This document shows, one piece after another, positions 24,736 to 33,193 of a DNA stretch of 64,000 nt; within the stretch, counting starts at the first letter, position 1; the number at the start of each line of letters is the position of its first letter. The stretch is taken from contig NZ_CAJZAR010000037.1 in the NCBI RefSeq assembly GCF_914484835.1, forward strand, positions 1 through 64,000, in the 5' to 3' direction. This DNA comes from Paraburkholderia tropica (GTDB taxonomy: Bacteria > Pseudomonadota > Gammaproteobacteria > Burkholderiales > Burkholderiaceae). Position numbers and translations under genes: made by a program. A model generated the notes under the pieces. It made no database searches. It was not told where the DNA came from and saw only the letters and a program-made list of their open reading frames with translations.

Positions 24736-27012
24736 TCACCACTGATACTTCGCTCCTGCCGTCAACAGCCGGCCCGGGCCCCAGTAGCAGTAGTTCGCGC
24801 CGATACACGAGGCGAAGTACTTGCGGTCGAGCAGGTTCGACACGTTGAGCCATGTGGTCCAGCCTTGCAGGCTCGAGAAGCGGCGGCCGAGGTCGTAGCG
24901 CAGCGAGAGATCGACGAGCGTCGCCGACGAGGTCATGAACGTATTCGCCGTATCGCCATACGAGCCGCCGATGTAACGCACGCCGCCGCCGAACAGCAGC
25001 CCCGCGAGCGGTCCCGCCGAGATTGTGTAATCGGCCCACAGCGAAGCCGTGTTGCGCGGAATGCCGACCGGCACCTTGTCGAGCGCGGTATTGCTTTTCG
25101 TGTTGAGCAGGTTTGTGTAGGTGTAGCTCGCGATCAGTTGCAGGTTGTTGGAGAGGCTCGCGTGGCCCTCCACCTCGAAGCCCTGCGAGCGCACCTGGCC
25201 CGTCAGCACGCTGGAGCCGCTGTGGAGCGGATCGCTGGTCGCGACGTTGTTCTCGGTGATATGAAACGCCGACACCGTGACGAAGCTGTTATAGCCCTTC
25301 GGCTGCAGCTTCACGCCGAGTTCGTACTGTTCGGCCGTGAGCGGCGCGAACGCCTCGCCCGTGTACGTGGTGCCCATCTGCGGCTGGAACGAGCGCGAAT
25401 AGCTGAAGTACGGCGCGATGCCGCTATCGAACTGATACACGCCGCCCGCGCGCCACGTGAAGGCGCGATTGAACTGCTCGGTCGTCGCGCCGGTCTTGTA
25501 CGAGGTCTGCTCCTCGTCGGCCCAGTCTTCGCGCACGCCGAACAGGAACGACCACTTGCCGATGTCGATCTGATCCTGCGCGTAGACGCCCAACTGCTTG
25601 ATCGTCGTGGCGTTCGAGGTCGCGAACATCGTCGTCGGATACGGAATCGTCTGGCCGTAGAGCGGATTGCTTTCGTCGAGCCCAGGCGCCGAACCCCCAT
25701 AGAAATAGTGGTCGAATTGCATGTTCTGATAATCGAGGCCGAACGTGACGTTGTGCTTGAGCGGCCCCGTGTTGAACTTCGCGTTGACCTGGTTATCGAC
25801 GGTATGCGAATTCACGCTGCCGAAGTTCAGATACGCGGTGCGCGCGAGCGTGTCCGTGCCCGCCTTGAAGCCGTCGTTGCCCACGTACTGGATCGTCTGC
25901 GTGTTGCGCATGAAGCGATAGCTCTGCTTGAACGACCACACGTCGTTGAAGCGATGCTCCAGTTGATAGCCGATCGATTCCTGGGTCTTGCGGAAGCTGT
26001 CCCACGTCGGCTCGCCCGGATATTCGCTGCGGCTCGTCCAGGTGTACGGCACCGAGTTGTAGATGCCCGCTTCCGGGTCCGACTGATAGTTCGCGAAGAT
26101 CGTGAACGTGGTGTCTTTGGTCGGGCGGAACTGGATGGTCGGCGCGATCGAGAAGCGCTGCTGGTTCACGTAATCGGTCTGCGTGCCGGTGTTGAAGCCG
26201 TCGGCGGTCAGGCGATAGAGCACCTTGCCGTCCTGGTCGATCGGGCCGCTCATGTCGAAGAAGCCCTGAATGCGGCCATAGCTGCCGGTCTGCACGCCCA
26301 CTTCGTGATACGGCGTCTCGGTCGGCATCTTGCTGACGAGGTTGACCGTGCCGCCCGGCGAGCCCTGGCCGTACAGCACCGAAGCCGGGCCGTGCAGCAG
26401 TTCGATGCGCTCGAACATGTACGGATCGAAGCTCGTCACGTTGTAGCCGAAGCCACCGCTCGGGCCGGGCGTGCGCAGCCCGTTCCAGAATTCGTCGACG
26501 AGAAAACCGCGCGCGTAGAGATATTCGAGCGAATCGGTGTTGGTGCCGCGCTGCTCGGGATTGATGCCCGAGGTGTAGCGCAGCGCCTGCGCCACGCTCT
26601 GCGCGCCCTGCACGTCCATCTGGTCGCGCGTGACAACCGAGATCGCCTGCGGCACCTTGATGATCGGCGTGTCGCTTTTGGTCGCCGTCTCGCTGCGCTT
26701 CGCCACGTAGCCGACTACCGGTCCGGTGGCCGTTTCCGTGCTGCCCGCGCCCTTCACGATCACGGCCGGAAGCTGCTGACCTTGCTCGCCCGCTTGCGTG
26801 GCTTGCTCGGCTTGCGCGGCTTGCGTCGCCGACGCATCCGACGCCGTCACGGGCGCGGCCGTCTGCGCACTGGCGATCTTCGCAATCGCCAGCGCCACGA
26901 CCGCCGTCATGGTGCGCAGCCTGATCCGCCTGTTGCCGCCCGCTCCCGCTCCGCCCGCTTCGTTATTCATGTCGTTCGACAACGCCCCGCCCCATCCCCG
27001 ATTCATGCCCAT
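24736..27012 (-). CDS. TonB-dependent ferric hydroxamate-type siderophore receptor (FhuA family)
   Basis: A 758-residue outer-membrane receptor. After a signal ending near KIASAQ (residues 43-48) come a low-complexity Ala/Gln linker, a TonB-box-like region, a plug domain (about 105-215, with VPQAISVVTRDQM and LLHGPASVLYGQGSPGGTVN) and a 22-strand barrel ending in aromatic AGAKYQW. The near-C-terminal pair CIGANYCYWGPGR matches the disulfide segment of FhuA-type receptors and favours a hydroxamate siderophore. It is first in the minus-strand operon and divergent from the AraC gene. The start is uncertain among ATGs at 27012, 27006 and 26970; none has a strong ribosome-binding site. Confidence 0.93.
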   Translation of the reverse strand: MGMNRGWGGALSNDMNNEAGGAGAGGNRRIRLRTMTAVVALAIAKIASAQTAAPVTASDASATQAAQAEQATQAGEQGQQLPAVIVKGAGSTETATGPVVGYVAKRSETATKSDTPIIKVPQAISVVTRDQMDVQGAQSVAQALRYTSGINPEQRGTNTDSLEYLYARGFLVDEFWNGLRTPGPSGGFGYNVTSFDPYMFERIELLHGPASVLYGQGSPGGTVNLVSKMPTETPYHEVGVQTGSYGRIQGFFDMSGPIDQDGKVLYRLTADGFNTGTQTDYVNQQRFSIAPTIQFRPTKDTTFTIFANYQSDPEAGIYNSVPYTWTSRSEYPGEPTWDSFRKTQESIGYQLEHRFNDVWSFKQSYRFMRNTQTIQYVGNDGFKAGTDTLARTAYLNFGSVNSHTVDNQVNAKFNTGPLKHNVTFGLDYQNMQFDHYFYGGSAPGLDESNPLYGQTIPYPTTMFATSNATTIKQLGVYAQDQIDIGKWSFLFGVREDWADEEQTSYKTGATTEQFNRAFTWRAGGVYQFDSGIAPYFSYSRSFQPQMGTTYTGEAFAPLTAEQYELGVKLQPKGYNSFVTVSAFHITENNVATSDPLHSGSSVLTGQVRSQGFEVEGHASLSNNLQLIASYTYTNLLNTKSNTALDKVPVGIPRNTASLWADYTISAGPLAGLLFGGGVRYIGGSYGDTANTFMTSSATLVDLSLRYDLGRRFSSLQGWTTWLNVSNLLDRKYFASCIGANYCYWGPGRLLTAGAKYQW

Positions 27013-27055
27013 GCGCCCTGTTCAAAATTTAAGATTCGCCTCAATACAAATACGA

Positions 27056-27074
27056 CTCATTACTATTGTCATTC
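27056..27074. promoter_or_regulatory. Weak Fur-box-like sequence between receptor and AraC genes
   Basis: On the minus strand GAATGACAATAGTAATGAG holds three spaced AATGA/AATAG-like hexamers, a degenerate match to the NATWAT-array view of Fur sites. It lies 44 bases before the receptor start. It is much weaker than the boxes at 11788 and 16569. Confidence 0.35.
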
Positions 27075-27191
27075 GTAAGCGGCACGCGACGGATAGAATA
27101 CGGGCTGAACTTCGCCGACGTCCTGTCAAATAGCTGCGCGAAACCTTCGAAATTTGACGGTTTCGCCGCATTTTTCTCCCCGACTCACAAA

Positions 27192-28022
27192 ATGACCGAG
27201 ATCTGGCAACGCTTTAACGGCATGCAGCGGCGCTATCTCAAGCGCCCAGTCATTGCCAAACGCTATGACTTTGAGACCGGAGATAGTGAAAGCTGGCACT
27301 CGCATACGCAGCCGCAATTCGTCTACACGACGCGCGGCGTGCTGCGCGTCATCACGCCCGACGGCGCGTGGACGCTCGGCCCGTACCGGGGTTTGTGGAT
27401 CGCGCCGCTGGTCGCGCACGAGTTGCAGGCGGTCAGCCCGACGGTGATGTACACGGTCTATTTCGAAGTCGATGTCGCGCCGCGCGACGAGCCGCGCTGC
27501 CACGTGCTGATGATTTCGGCGCTGCTGCACGAACTGGTGGCGGCACTCGTGCTCGATCAGCAGAACGGCCAGCCCGAGCGCCGATCGACGCTGATCGACC
27601 CGCTGCTGCTCCAGGAGATGCGCGAGGCACAACTCGCCACCGAGGGTCTGCTGCCGCTGCCGAAGGACCGACGCCTGCAACAGATCTGCGGTCAGTTGAT
27701 GGACGCGCCCGCCGACAACACGCCGCTCAACGATTGGGGCATGCGCGTGGGCGCGAGCGAAAGCACGCTGGAGCGCGCCTTCAAGGACGAGACCGGGCTG
27801 ACCTTCGGCCAGTGGCGTCAGCGGCTGCGCCTTGTTGAATCGATTTCGCGGCTCGCCAAAGGCATGGCGGTCTCGACCATCGCGACCGAACTCGGCTACC
27901 GCAATTCCAGCGCCTTCATCACGATGTTCCGGCGCGCGATGGGAGAAACGCCGCAACGTTTTCTTCGCAATCGAAGCGGAATGGAAGCGGGCGCGGCGCA
28001 AACGGTTTCGGCCGAACCATAA
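27192..28022 (+). CDS. AraC family regulator, divergent from the siderophore receptor
   Basis: A 276-residue regulator with an N-terminal cupin-type sensing domain (HSHTQPQFVYTTRGVLRV, then APLVAHELQAVSPT) and a C-terminal AraC DNA-binding domain (about residues 180-265) with two helix-turn-helix units; the second includes TIATELGYRNSSAFITMFRRAMGETPQ. The cupin type suggests a small ligand, and siderophore-responsive AraC activators (PchR, AlcR) are precedents, though those use a different N-terminal domain. The ATG at 27192 is preferred because upstream residues to 27066 are not conserved-looking. Its divergent placement predicts control of the receptor operon and possibly itself. Confidence 0.88.
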   Translation: MTEIWQRFNGMQRRYLKRPVIAKRYDFETGDSESWHSHTQPQFVYTTRGVLRVITPDGAWTLGPYRGLWIAPLVAHELQAVSPTVMYTVYFEVDVAPRDEPRCHVLMISALLHELVAALVLDQQNGQPERRSTLIDPLLLQEMREAQLATEGLLPLPKDRRLQQICGQLMDAPADNTPLNDWGMRVGASESTLERAFKDETGLTFGQWRQRLRLVESISRLAKGMAVSTIATELGYRNSSAFITMFRRAMGETPQRFLRNRSGMEAGAAQTVSAEP

Positions 28023-28368
28023 ACATTCTCGCGCACGCACATTACCGATTATTTAGATTGATTTCGTCGGCGACGATAAATATAAGAAAAGCCGGCTGAA
28101 ATCATCGAACACCGGCTCTCCGAGCGGGCGATGCTACACGCCCGCGTCTCAAGAAAACGTTAACACTTCGCGTTTTTTCAACAAAACGGCCCTTTCCGTC
28201 AATCGAGATGGAAAGGCGTACTATTTATTCGCGTCGTTCATTCATTCATGAAAACGAGTAATTGGAATACACGGCTTTTTCCCGATACATTCGCGCTCAA
28301 CTTCGCGGCACGCCGCTTGATTCTCCACGCTTCGTCTGCGCCTTTCAACCGTCATCCAGTTTATTTCG
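28023..28368. other. 346-bp intergenic promoter region before the envelope module
   Basis: AT-richer than the flanks. It contains a weak 6-bp hairpin (AGCCGG 28090, CCGGCT 28112) that may end the AraC transcript, the two-component operator candidate at 28148-28163, and the promoter for the 28369 operon. A reading frame from 28248 to 28532 overlaps the next gene in another frame and is not supported. Confidence 0.6.
28148..28163 (+). promoter_or_regulatory. Candidate response-regulator operator, copy A (TCAA-N5-CGTTAA)
   Basis: The 16-mer CTCAAGAAAACGTTAA is repeated exactly at 37770-37785. Read on the other strand it is two half sites 11 bp apart, GTTAAC-N5-CTTGAG, the spacing used by OmpR/PhoB-type regulators (compare the PmrA box CTTAAT-N5-CTTAAT). 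It lies 206 bases before the beta-propeller gene. Confidence 0.55.
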
Positions 28369-29358
28369 ATGCGCTTTCGCTGTTTATACAATTTCACCCT
28401 GTTGATTGCGCTCGCGGGAGTTCTTCCCGGCGCGATGGCCGAGAACGTCGTCGTGCTGGATTCCGGCGAGGCGAAGATCAATCTGATCGACGAAGCGACA
28501 CGCAAAGTCGTCGCGGTCATGCCCGCGGGTAAAGAACCGCATCATCTGATGATCACGCCCGATGGCAAAACGCTGATCGTCGCGAATTCCATTTCCGACA
28601 ATTTCATGTTCCTCGATCCGCACACCGGCGCCGTGCGCGGCTGGCTTCAGGACATGGAAGATCCTTATCAGCTCGGTTTTTCTCCAGATGGCAAATGGTT
28701 CGTCACGAACGGGCTTCGACTCGATCGCGTTGATATCTATCGCTACGACGGCGAGCATTTCTCGCTCGCGAAACACGTGCCGATTCGCAAAATGCCCAGC
28801 CACATGACGTTCTCGCTCGACAACAAGACGGTGTTCGTCTCGTTGCAGGAATCCGGCGAGATCGCGGCTATCGACCTGCCGACGCAGACGATACTCTGGC
28901 GCGTGCATGTGGGCGACGATCCGGCGGGTCTGTGGATGGTGCCCGGCAACCGCTTTCTGCTGGTCGGCATGACGGGCGAAGACGACGTGACGGTAGTCGA
29001 TACGCAGACGCACACCGTCGTCAAGAAGATTCATACGGGACGTGGCGCGCACAATTTCCGCTCGCTCGACGACGGCACGCATGTGGCCGTCACGAATCGC
29101 GTCGACAGCACCATCAGCATTCTCGATTACAAGACGCTCACCAATACCGGCGATATCACCGGCCTCATGCCCGGCCCCGACGACATGGAATTGCAAGCCG
29201 ATCGCCGCCATCTCTGGGTGACGTTCCGCTTCTCGCGCCACGTGGGCGTGATCGACCTCGCGACGCGCAAGCTCGTGTCCACGATCGAAGTGGGCCGCTC
29301 GCCGCACGGCATTTTCATGGGCGACCGCGCGCCCGTCTACGCGCCCAATCCTGACTGA
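28369..29358 (+). CDS. YVTN-type beta-propeller exported protein
   Basis: A 329-residue secreted protein: signal peptide 1-24 (LLIALAGVLPGAMA) then a seven-bladed beta-propeller of the YVTN/cytochrome-d1-like type. Repeat units are visible as VVVLDSGEAKINLID, LMITPDGKTLIVANS, LGFSPDGKWFVTNG, MTFSLDNKTVFVSLQ, DDVTVVDTQTHTVVKKI and VGVIDLATRKLVSTIEVGRSPHG. There are no catalytic motifs I can name; such propellers often serve as periplasmic binding or scaffold proteins. It begins a tight plus-strand run of envelope genes (20 bases to the next gene). Confidence 0.85.
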   Translation: MRFRCLYNFTLLIALAGVLPGAMAENVVVLDSGEAKINLIDEATRKVVAVMPAGKEPHHLMITPDGKTLIVANSISDNFMFLDPHTGAVRGWLQDMEDPYQLGFSPDGKWFVTNGLRLDRVDIYRYDGEHFSLAKHVPIRKMPSHMTFSLDNKTVFVSLQESGEIAAIDLPTQTILWRVHVGDDPAGLWMVPGNRFLLVGMTGEDDVTVVDTQTHTVVKKIHTGRGAHNFRSLDDGTHVAVTNRVDSTISILDYKTLTNTGDITGLMPGPDDMELQADRRHLWVTFRFSRHVGVIDLATRKLVSTIEVGRSPHGIFMGDRAPVYAPNPD

Positions 29359-29378
29359 TCGACTGGCAGGAAAGAACG

Positions 29379-30407
29379 ATGTTGCATGCAATGGGAACAG
29401 GAATGGGCCTTGACTTTGAGCGCTTCGTTGGTTTGCTTCAAACCGACGCCTATATCTATATCGTCCAGCCCTTGCTGTTCCATCTTCATTTGATGGACTA
29501 CGACGAAGACGCCTACGACGCGCTCTATTGGGCGGTGGTCGGCGTGCTTGAAATTGCGGTGACGTTCGCGATTCTGCGTCCGCTCGAGGCATGGCGTCCG
29601 ATTGAACAATGGGAACAGCGTCGCGCTTTGTGGCCCGACGTCTGGTACACGTGGATCGCGAAACTGGGCATCGTCAATGCGCTCTTTTTCGTCTGGCTCC
29701 AACCCACGATCAATCATCTGGAAACGTGGATGACGGTCAAAAACATCTGGACCGTGAATCTCGATGAGATCGCGCCCGGCCTGACCGATCAGCCGCTCGT
29801 TTCATTTGCGATTTATCTCGTGGTGCTCGATTTTCTCGGCTACTGGTATCACCGCTGGCAACACCGGTTCGGCATCTGGTGGGAACTGCATGCGGTTCAT
29901 CACAGCCAGCGCCAGATGTCGCTCTGGAACGACGACCGCAATCATTTCGTCGACGACATCGTGCAAACGGCTTTCTTTACCGTGGTCGGTTTGTTTATCG
30001 GCGTTCAGCCGGGGCAATTCGTCGTGCTGGTCGCGGTCAGCAATACCTTGCAGGCGATCCAGCACGTGAATGCGCGCCTGCCTTATGGATGGTGGCTCGA
30101 ACGCGTCATCGTGAGCCCGTCGTTTCATCGGCGCCATCACGCCATGGAATACGGCCATACCGGCACGGCCTATGGCTGCAATTTCGGCGTGCTGTTTCCA
30201 TGGTGGGACATGATTTTCCGCACGGCTTCCTGGGAAACCGCAGTGGAACCCACCGGCATTACGGATCAACTGGATCGGCCGGAACAGCGCGGACGCAATT
30301 ACGGCAAGGGTGTCTGGGCTCAACAATGGCTTGCGCTCTGCCGTATCAAGGCACGCATGACGGCTGCATCGGCGGCCGCAGTCGACTCGCGTTATGAGCG
30401 TAGCTAA
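29379..30407 (+). CDS. Sterol desaturase/fatty acid hydroxylase family membrane protein
   Basis: A 342-residue integral membrane protein with the histidine clusters of the fatty acid hydroxylase superfamily: HRWQH (HxxxH), HAVHH and HRRHH (in SFHRRHHAMEYGH). These bind a di-iron centre that hydroxylates or desaturates lipids. About four or five hydrophobic segments precede and separate them. The C-terminal GVLFPWWDMIFRTA block is also typical. The substrate is unknown, but sterols are unlikely in this bacterium; an envelope lipid or ether lipid is more plausible. It follows the beta-propeller gene by 20 bases and precedes peptidoglycan genes. Confidence 0.88.
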   Translation: MLHAMGTGMGLDFERFVGLLQTDAYIYIVQPLLFHLHLMDYDEDAYDALYWAVVGVLEIAVTFAILRPLEAWRPIEQWEQRRALWPDVWYTWIAKLGIVNALFFVWLQPTINHLETWMTVKNIWTVNLDEIAPGLTDQPLVSFAIYLVVLDFLGYWYHRWQHRFGIWWELHAVHHSQRQMSLWNDDRNHFVDDIVQTAFFTVVGLFIGVQPGQFVVLVAVSNTLQAIQHVNARLPYGWWLERVIVSPSFHRRHHAMEYGHTGTAYGCNFGVLFPWWDMIFRTASWETAVEPTGITDQLDRPEQRGRNYGKGVWAQQWLALCRIKARMTAASAAAVDSRYERS

Positions 30408-30416
30408 CGCAAGTCC

Positions 30417-30460
30417 ATCGATCGATCGTTCGTTCGTTCGTTTGTTCGTTTGTTCGTTCG
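30417..30460. repeat. Imperfect tetranucleotide tandem repeat (TTCG/ATCG)
   Basis: Eleven consecutive 4-base units: three ATCG, then eight TTCG or TTTG. It lies between the hydroxylase gene and the DD-carboxypeptidase gene, 44-87 bases before the latter's ATG. Slippage here would change promoter or leader spacing but no reading frame. Confidence 0.85.
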
Positions 30461-30503
30461 ATAGCCGCCGCTTTTCATTATTCAAATCAATCCAAACCCG
30501 ATC

Positions 30504-31721
30504 ATGCGCCGCACGCCCTGCCGCCTCTCGCTGTTTTCTTTTCCACGCCGTACCGTGTGCGCCGCGTTCATTACCGCATTGACTGCATTGACCGCATTAA
30601 CGAGTGCCGAGGCCTCCGCGCAAGTGGCGCCGCCCGCGCTTCAGGCGCGCGCGTGGGTATTGATGGACGCCGGTTCGGATCAGATTCTCGCGTCGTCGAA
30701 TGCCGATGCGCGCGCGGAACCCGCGTCGTTGACCAAACTGATGAGCGCCTATCTCGTGTTTCAGGCGCTGCACGCGAAGCGCATCACGATGGATCAGACC
30801 GTGCTGCCGGGCGAAGCGGTGCGCAGCGTCGGCACCGACGAGTCGCGCATGTTCATCGAGCCGAACAAGCCCGTGAGCGTGCATGACCTGCTCTATGGCT
30901 TGATCGTGCAATCCGGCAACGACGCCGCGATTGCCCTGGCCGAACTCGTGGGCGGCAGTCAGGCGCAATTCGTGCAGATGATGAATGCCGAAGCCGCCAG
31001 CCTGGGCATGGCGCATACGCATTTCTCCGACGTCAACGGCATGCCCAGTCCGCAGCACTATACGAGCGCGGGCGACCTTGCCACGCTGACCGCGCATATC
31101 ATCAGCGACTTTCCCGAGTATTACCCGATCTTCTCGACGAAGACATTCACCTACGACCGGATTCGCCAGCCGAATCGCAACCGCCTGCTCTGGCTCGACC
31201 CGAGCGTGGACGGTCTGAAAACCGGGCACACGCAGGCGGCTGGCTATTGCCTGATCGCCAGCGCGAATCGCGATGTCGAAGGCGCACCCGGCACGTCGCG
31301 ACGCGTGATCAGCGTCGTCATGGGCGAGCCCACGGAGCCCGCTCGCGTCGCAGACAGTCTCAAGCTGCTCAATTTCGCGTATCACGCATTCGATGCGGTA
31401 CCGTTCTTCCGCGCGGGCCAGGCGATATCGCTTGCGCGCGTTTATAAGGGCACGCGTCTGAATGTCGACGTTGCGCCGACGCAGAATGTCGTGGCCACGA
31501 TTCCCGCCGGAACGCGCGCCCAGATTACGTCGAGCATCAAGGTGAACACGCCGCTCATCGCGCCGCTGAGCGCCGGCGAACAGGTGGGCACGGTGACCAT
31601 TCTCGATCAGGGCAAGGTGCTGACCCAGGTGCCGCTCGCAACGCTTTGGGCCGTGCCTCAAGCCGGTTTGCTCGACCGCGCCTGGGATTCGCTTCAGCTC
31701 ATGCTCGGCAGCAAAGTTTAA
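30504..31721 (+). CDS. D-alanyl-D-alanine carboxypeptidase (PBP5/6-like, DacA/DacC family)
   Basis: A 405-residue class C low-molecular-weight PBP that trims the terminal D-Ala from peptidoglycan stem peptides. The signal peptide spans about 1-39. The three active-site motifs are intact: SLTK (Ser75, Lys78), SGN (137-139) and KTG (239-241). The C-terminal ~100 residues form the PBP5_C beta domain, ending in a short amphipathic membrane anchor (LLDRAWDSLQLMLG). Length equals E. coli PBP5/6. The main cellular dacA usually lies elsewhere (near lipB/lipA), so this is probably an additional paralogue. Part of the envelope module with amidase and FtsI-like genes. Confidence 0.93.
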   Translation: MRRTPCRLSLFSFPRRTVCAAFITALTALTALTSAEASAQVAPPALQARAWVLMDAGSDQILASSNADARAEPASLTKLMSAYLVFQALHAKRITMDQTVLPGEAVRSVGTDESRMFIEPNKPVSVHDLLYGLIVQSGNDAAIALAELVGGSQAQFVQMMNAEAASLGMAHTHFSDVNGMPSPQHYTSAGDLATLTAHIISDFPEYYPIFSTKTFTYDRIRQPNRNRLLWLDPSVDGLKTGHTQAAGYCLIASANRDVEGAPGTSRRVISVVMGEPTEPARVADSLKLLNFAYHAFDAVPFFRAGQAISLARVYKGTRLNVDVAPTQNVVATIPAGTRAQITSSIKVNTPLIAPLSAGEQVGTVTILDQGKVLTQVPLATLWAVPQAGLLDRAWDSLQLMLGSKV

Positions 31722-31813
31722 ACGCCCGCATTAGCTGGTCCCTCATTACCAGCCCTTCCCGCGCGCATCGTTCTGGCATTCGCGCTATTCAATCTCCAAT
31801 ACAGGACGCCGCC

Positions 31814-33115
31814 ATGAAATCGAATAATAAGCCCGCTGCGATGCCGCAACCGCACCCGCGCAATCGCCATCCTTATGCACGGCGACGTCTGCTGAAACTC
31901 GGCGCCTCGCTGGTGCTCGTCGGCATCGATCCCGGACTCGCGCTCGCCAATACACGGCCGACGATACGCGGCGTGCGCGTGTGGCCCGCCACCGATTACA
32001 CGCGCGTCACGATCGAGTCCACGCAACCGTTGCAGGTGCAGGAACACCAGCTCGGCTCGCCGAATCGCCTCGTGGTCGACCTGCAAGGACTCACGCTCGA
32101 TCAGGCTTTGCGCGCGCTGATTTCGAACGTGCATCCCAACGATCCGTATATTCGCGCCGTGCGCGTCGGGCAATTCACGCCCGACGTCGTGCGCATCGTG
32201 CTCGATCTCAAGGGCGCGGTCACGCCGAAAGTGTTTTCGACCACGCCTGCGGGGCAATACGCGTATCGGCTCATGCTCGATCTTTATCCGGCGGACGGCA
32301 AACCGCAGGACGCACTCGACACGCTCGCCGCACAAGCCACTGAATCCACGCAACCCACACAAGCCACGCACAACGCGCCCGCTTCGGCGCCCGAGCGCGG
32401 CACGCAACGCAAGCTGATCGTCGCCATCGATCCGGGCCACGGCGGCGAAGATCCCGGCGCAATCGGCGGAGGCGGCACCTATGAAAAGCACGTGGTGCTC
32501 GATATCGCCCGGCGCCTGCGCGCGAAGATCGCCGCGTCGCCCGACATGGACGCGATGATGACGCGCGACGACGACTTCTTCGTGCCGCTCGGCACGCGCG
32601 TGACCAAAGCGCGCCACGCGCGCGCCGATCTGTTCGTCTCCATTCACGCCGACGCTTTCACCACGCCTGCCGCATCGGGCTCGTCGGTGTTCGCGCTTTC
32701 GGAACACGGCGCGTCGAGCGCGGCCGCGCGCTGGCTCGCGCAAAGCGAAAACGCGTCCGACGCCATCGGCGGACTCGATATCAAAAGCGCCGATCATGCG
32801 CTCGCGCCGGTGCTATTCGATATGTCGACGACGCAGCAGATCAACGACTCGCTCAAATATGGTGCGCTCGTTCGCGAATCGCTCGGCAAGATCAATCATC
32901 TTCACGGCAACGGTCTGGAGCAAGCGGGCTTTGCGGTATTGAAAGCGCCCGATATTCCGTCGATTCTCGTGGAGACGGCATTCATCAGCAATCCGAATGA
33001 AGAAATCAAACTCCAGAATCCCGCTTACCGTCAGCAAATGGCCGATGCAATCTATGACGGTATTCGCAAATATTTCGCAAGTCACCCGCCGCTCGAACGC
33101 CGCGTAACCGTCTGA
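31814..33115 (+). CDS. N-acetylmuramoyl-L-alanine amidase, AmiC type
   Basis: A 433-residue periplasmic amidase that cuts the bond between MurNAc and the stem peptide to separate daughter cells. Residues 23-45 (RRRLLKLGASLVLVG) form a Tat-like signal, as in AmiC. An AMIN domain (about 50-160) targets septal peptidoglycan. The Amidase_3 domain (200-425) has the zinc and catalytic residues His209 (DPGHGG), Glu224, His278 (SIHADA) and Glu387 (LVETAFISN). The ATG at 31814 is chosen because longer readings enter the previous gene. Between DD-carboxypeptidase and FtsI-like genes; probably a paralogue of the housekeeping amidase. Confidence 0.92.
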   Translation: MKSNNKPAAMPQPHPRNRHPYARRRLLKLGASLVLVGIDPGLALANTRPTIRGVRVWPATDYTRVTIESTQPLQVQEHQLGSPNRLVVDLQGLTLDQALRALISNVHPNDPYIRAVRVGQFTPDVVRIVLDLKGAVTPKVFSTTPAGQYAYRLMLDLYPADGKPQDALDTLAAQATESTQPTQATHNAPASAPERGTQRKLIVAIDPGHGGEDPGAIGGGGTYEKHVVLDIARRLRAKIAASPDMDAMMTRDDDFFVPLGTRVTKARHARADLFVSIHADAFTTPAASGSSVFALSEHGASSAAARWLAQSENASDAIGGLDIKSADHALAPVLFDMSTTQQINDSLKYGALVRESLGKINHLHGNGLEQAGFAVLKAPDIPSILVETAFISNPNEEIKLQNPAYRQQMADAIYDGIRKYFASHPPLERRVTV

Positions 33116-33193
33116 TCGACGACAGTCACGCGCGCGCCATTTCAGTCCGTCAACCCCGGAAGTTCGCTCCTCGGAGAAGCACCGAACACGCTG

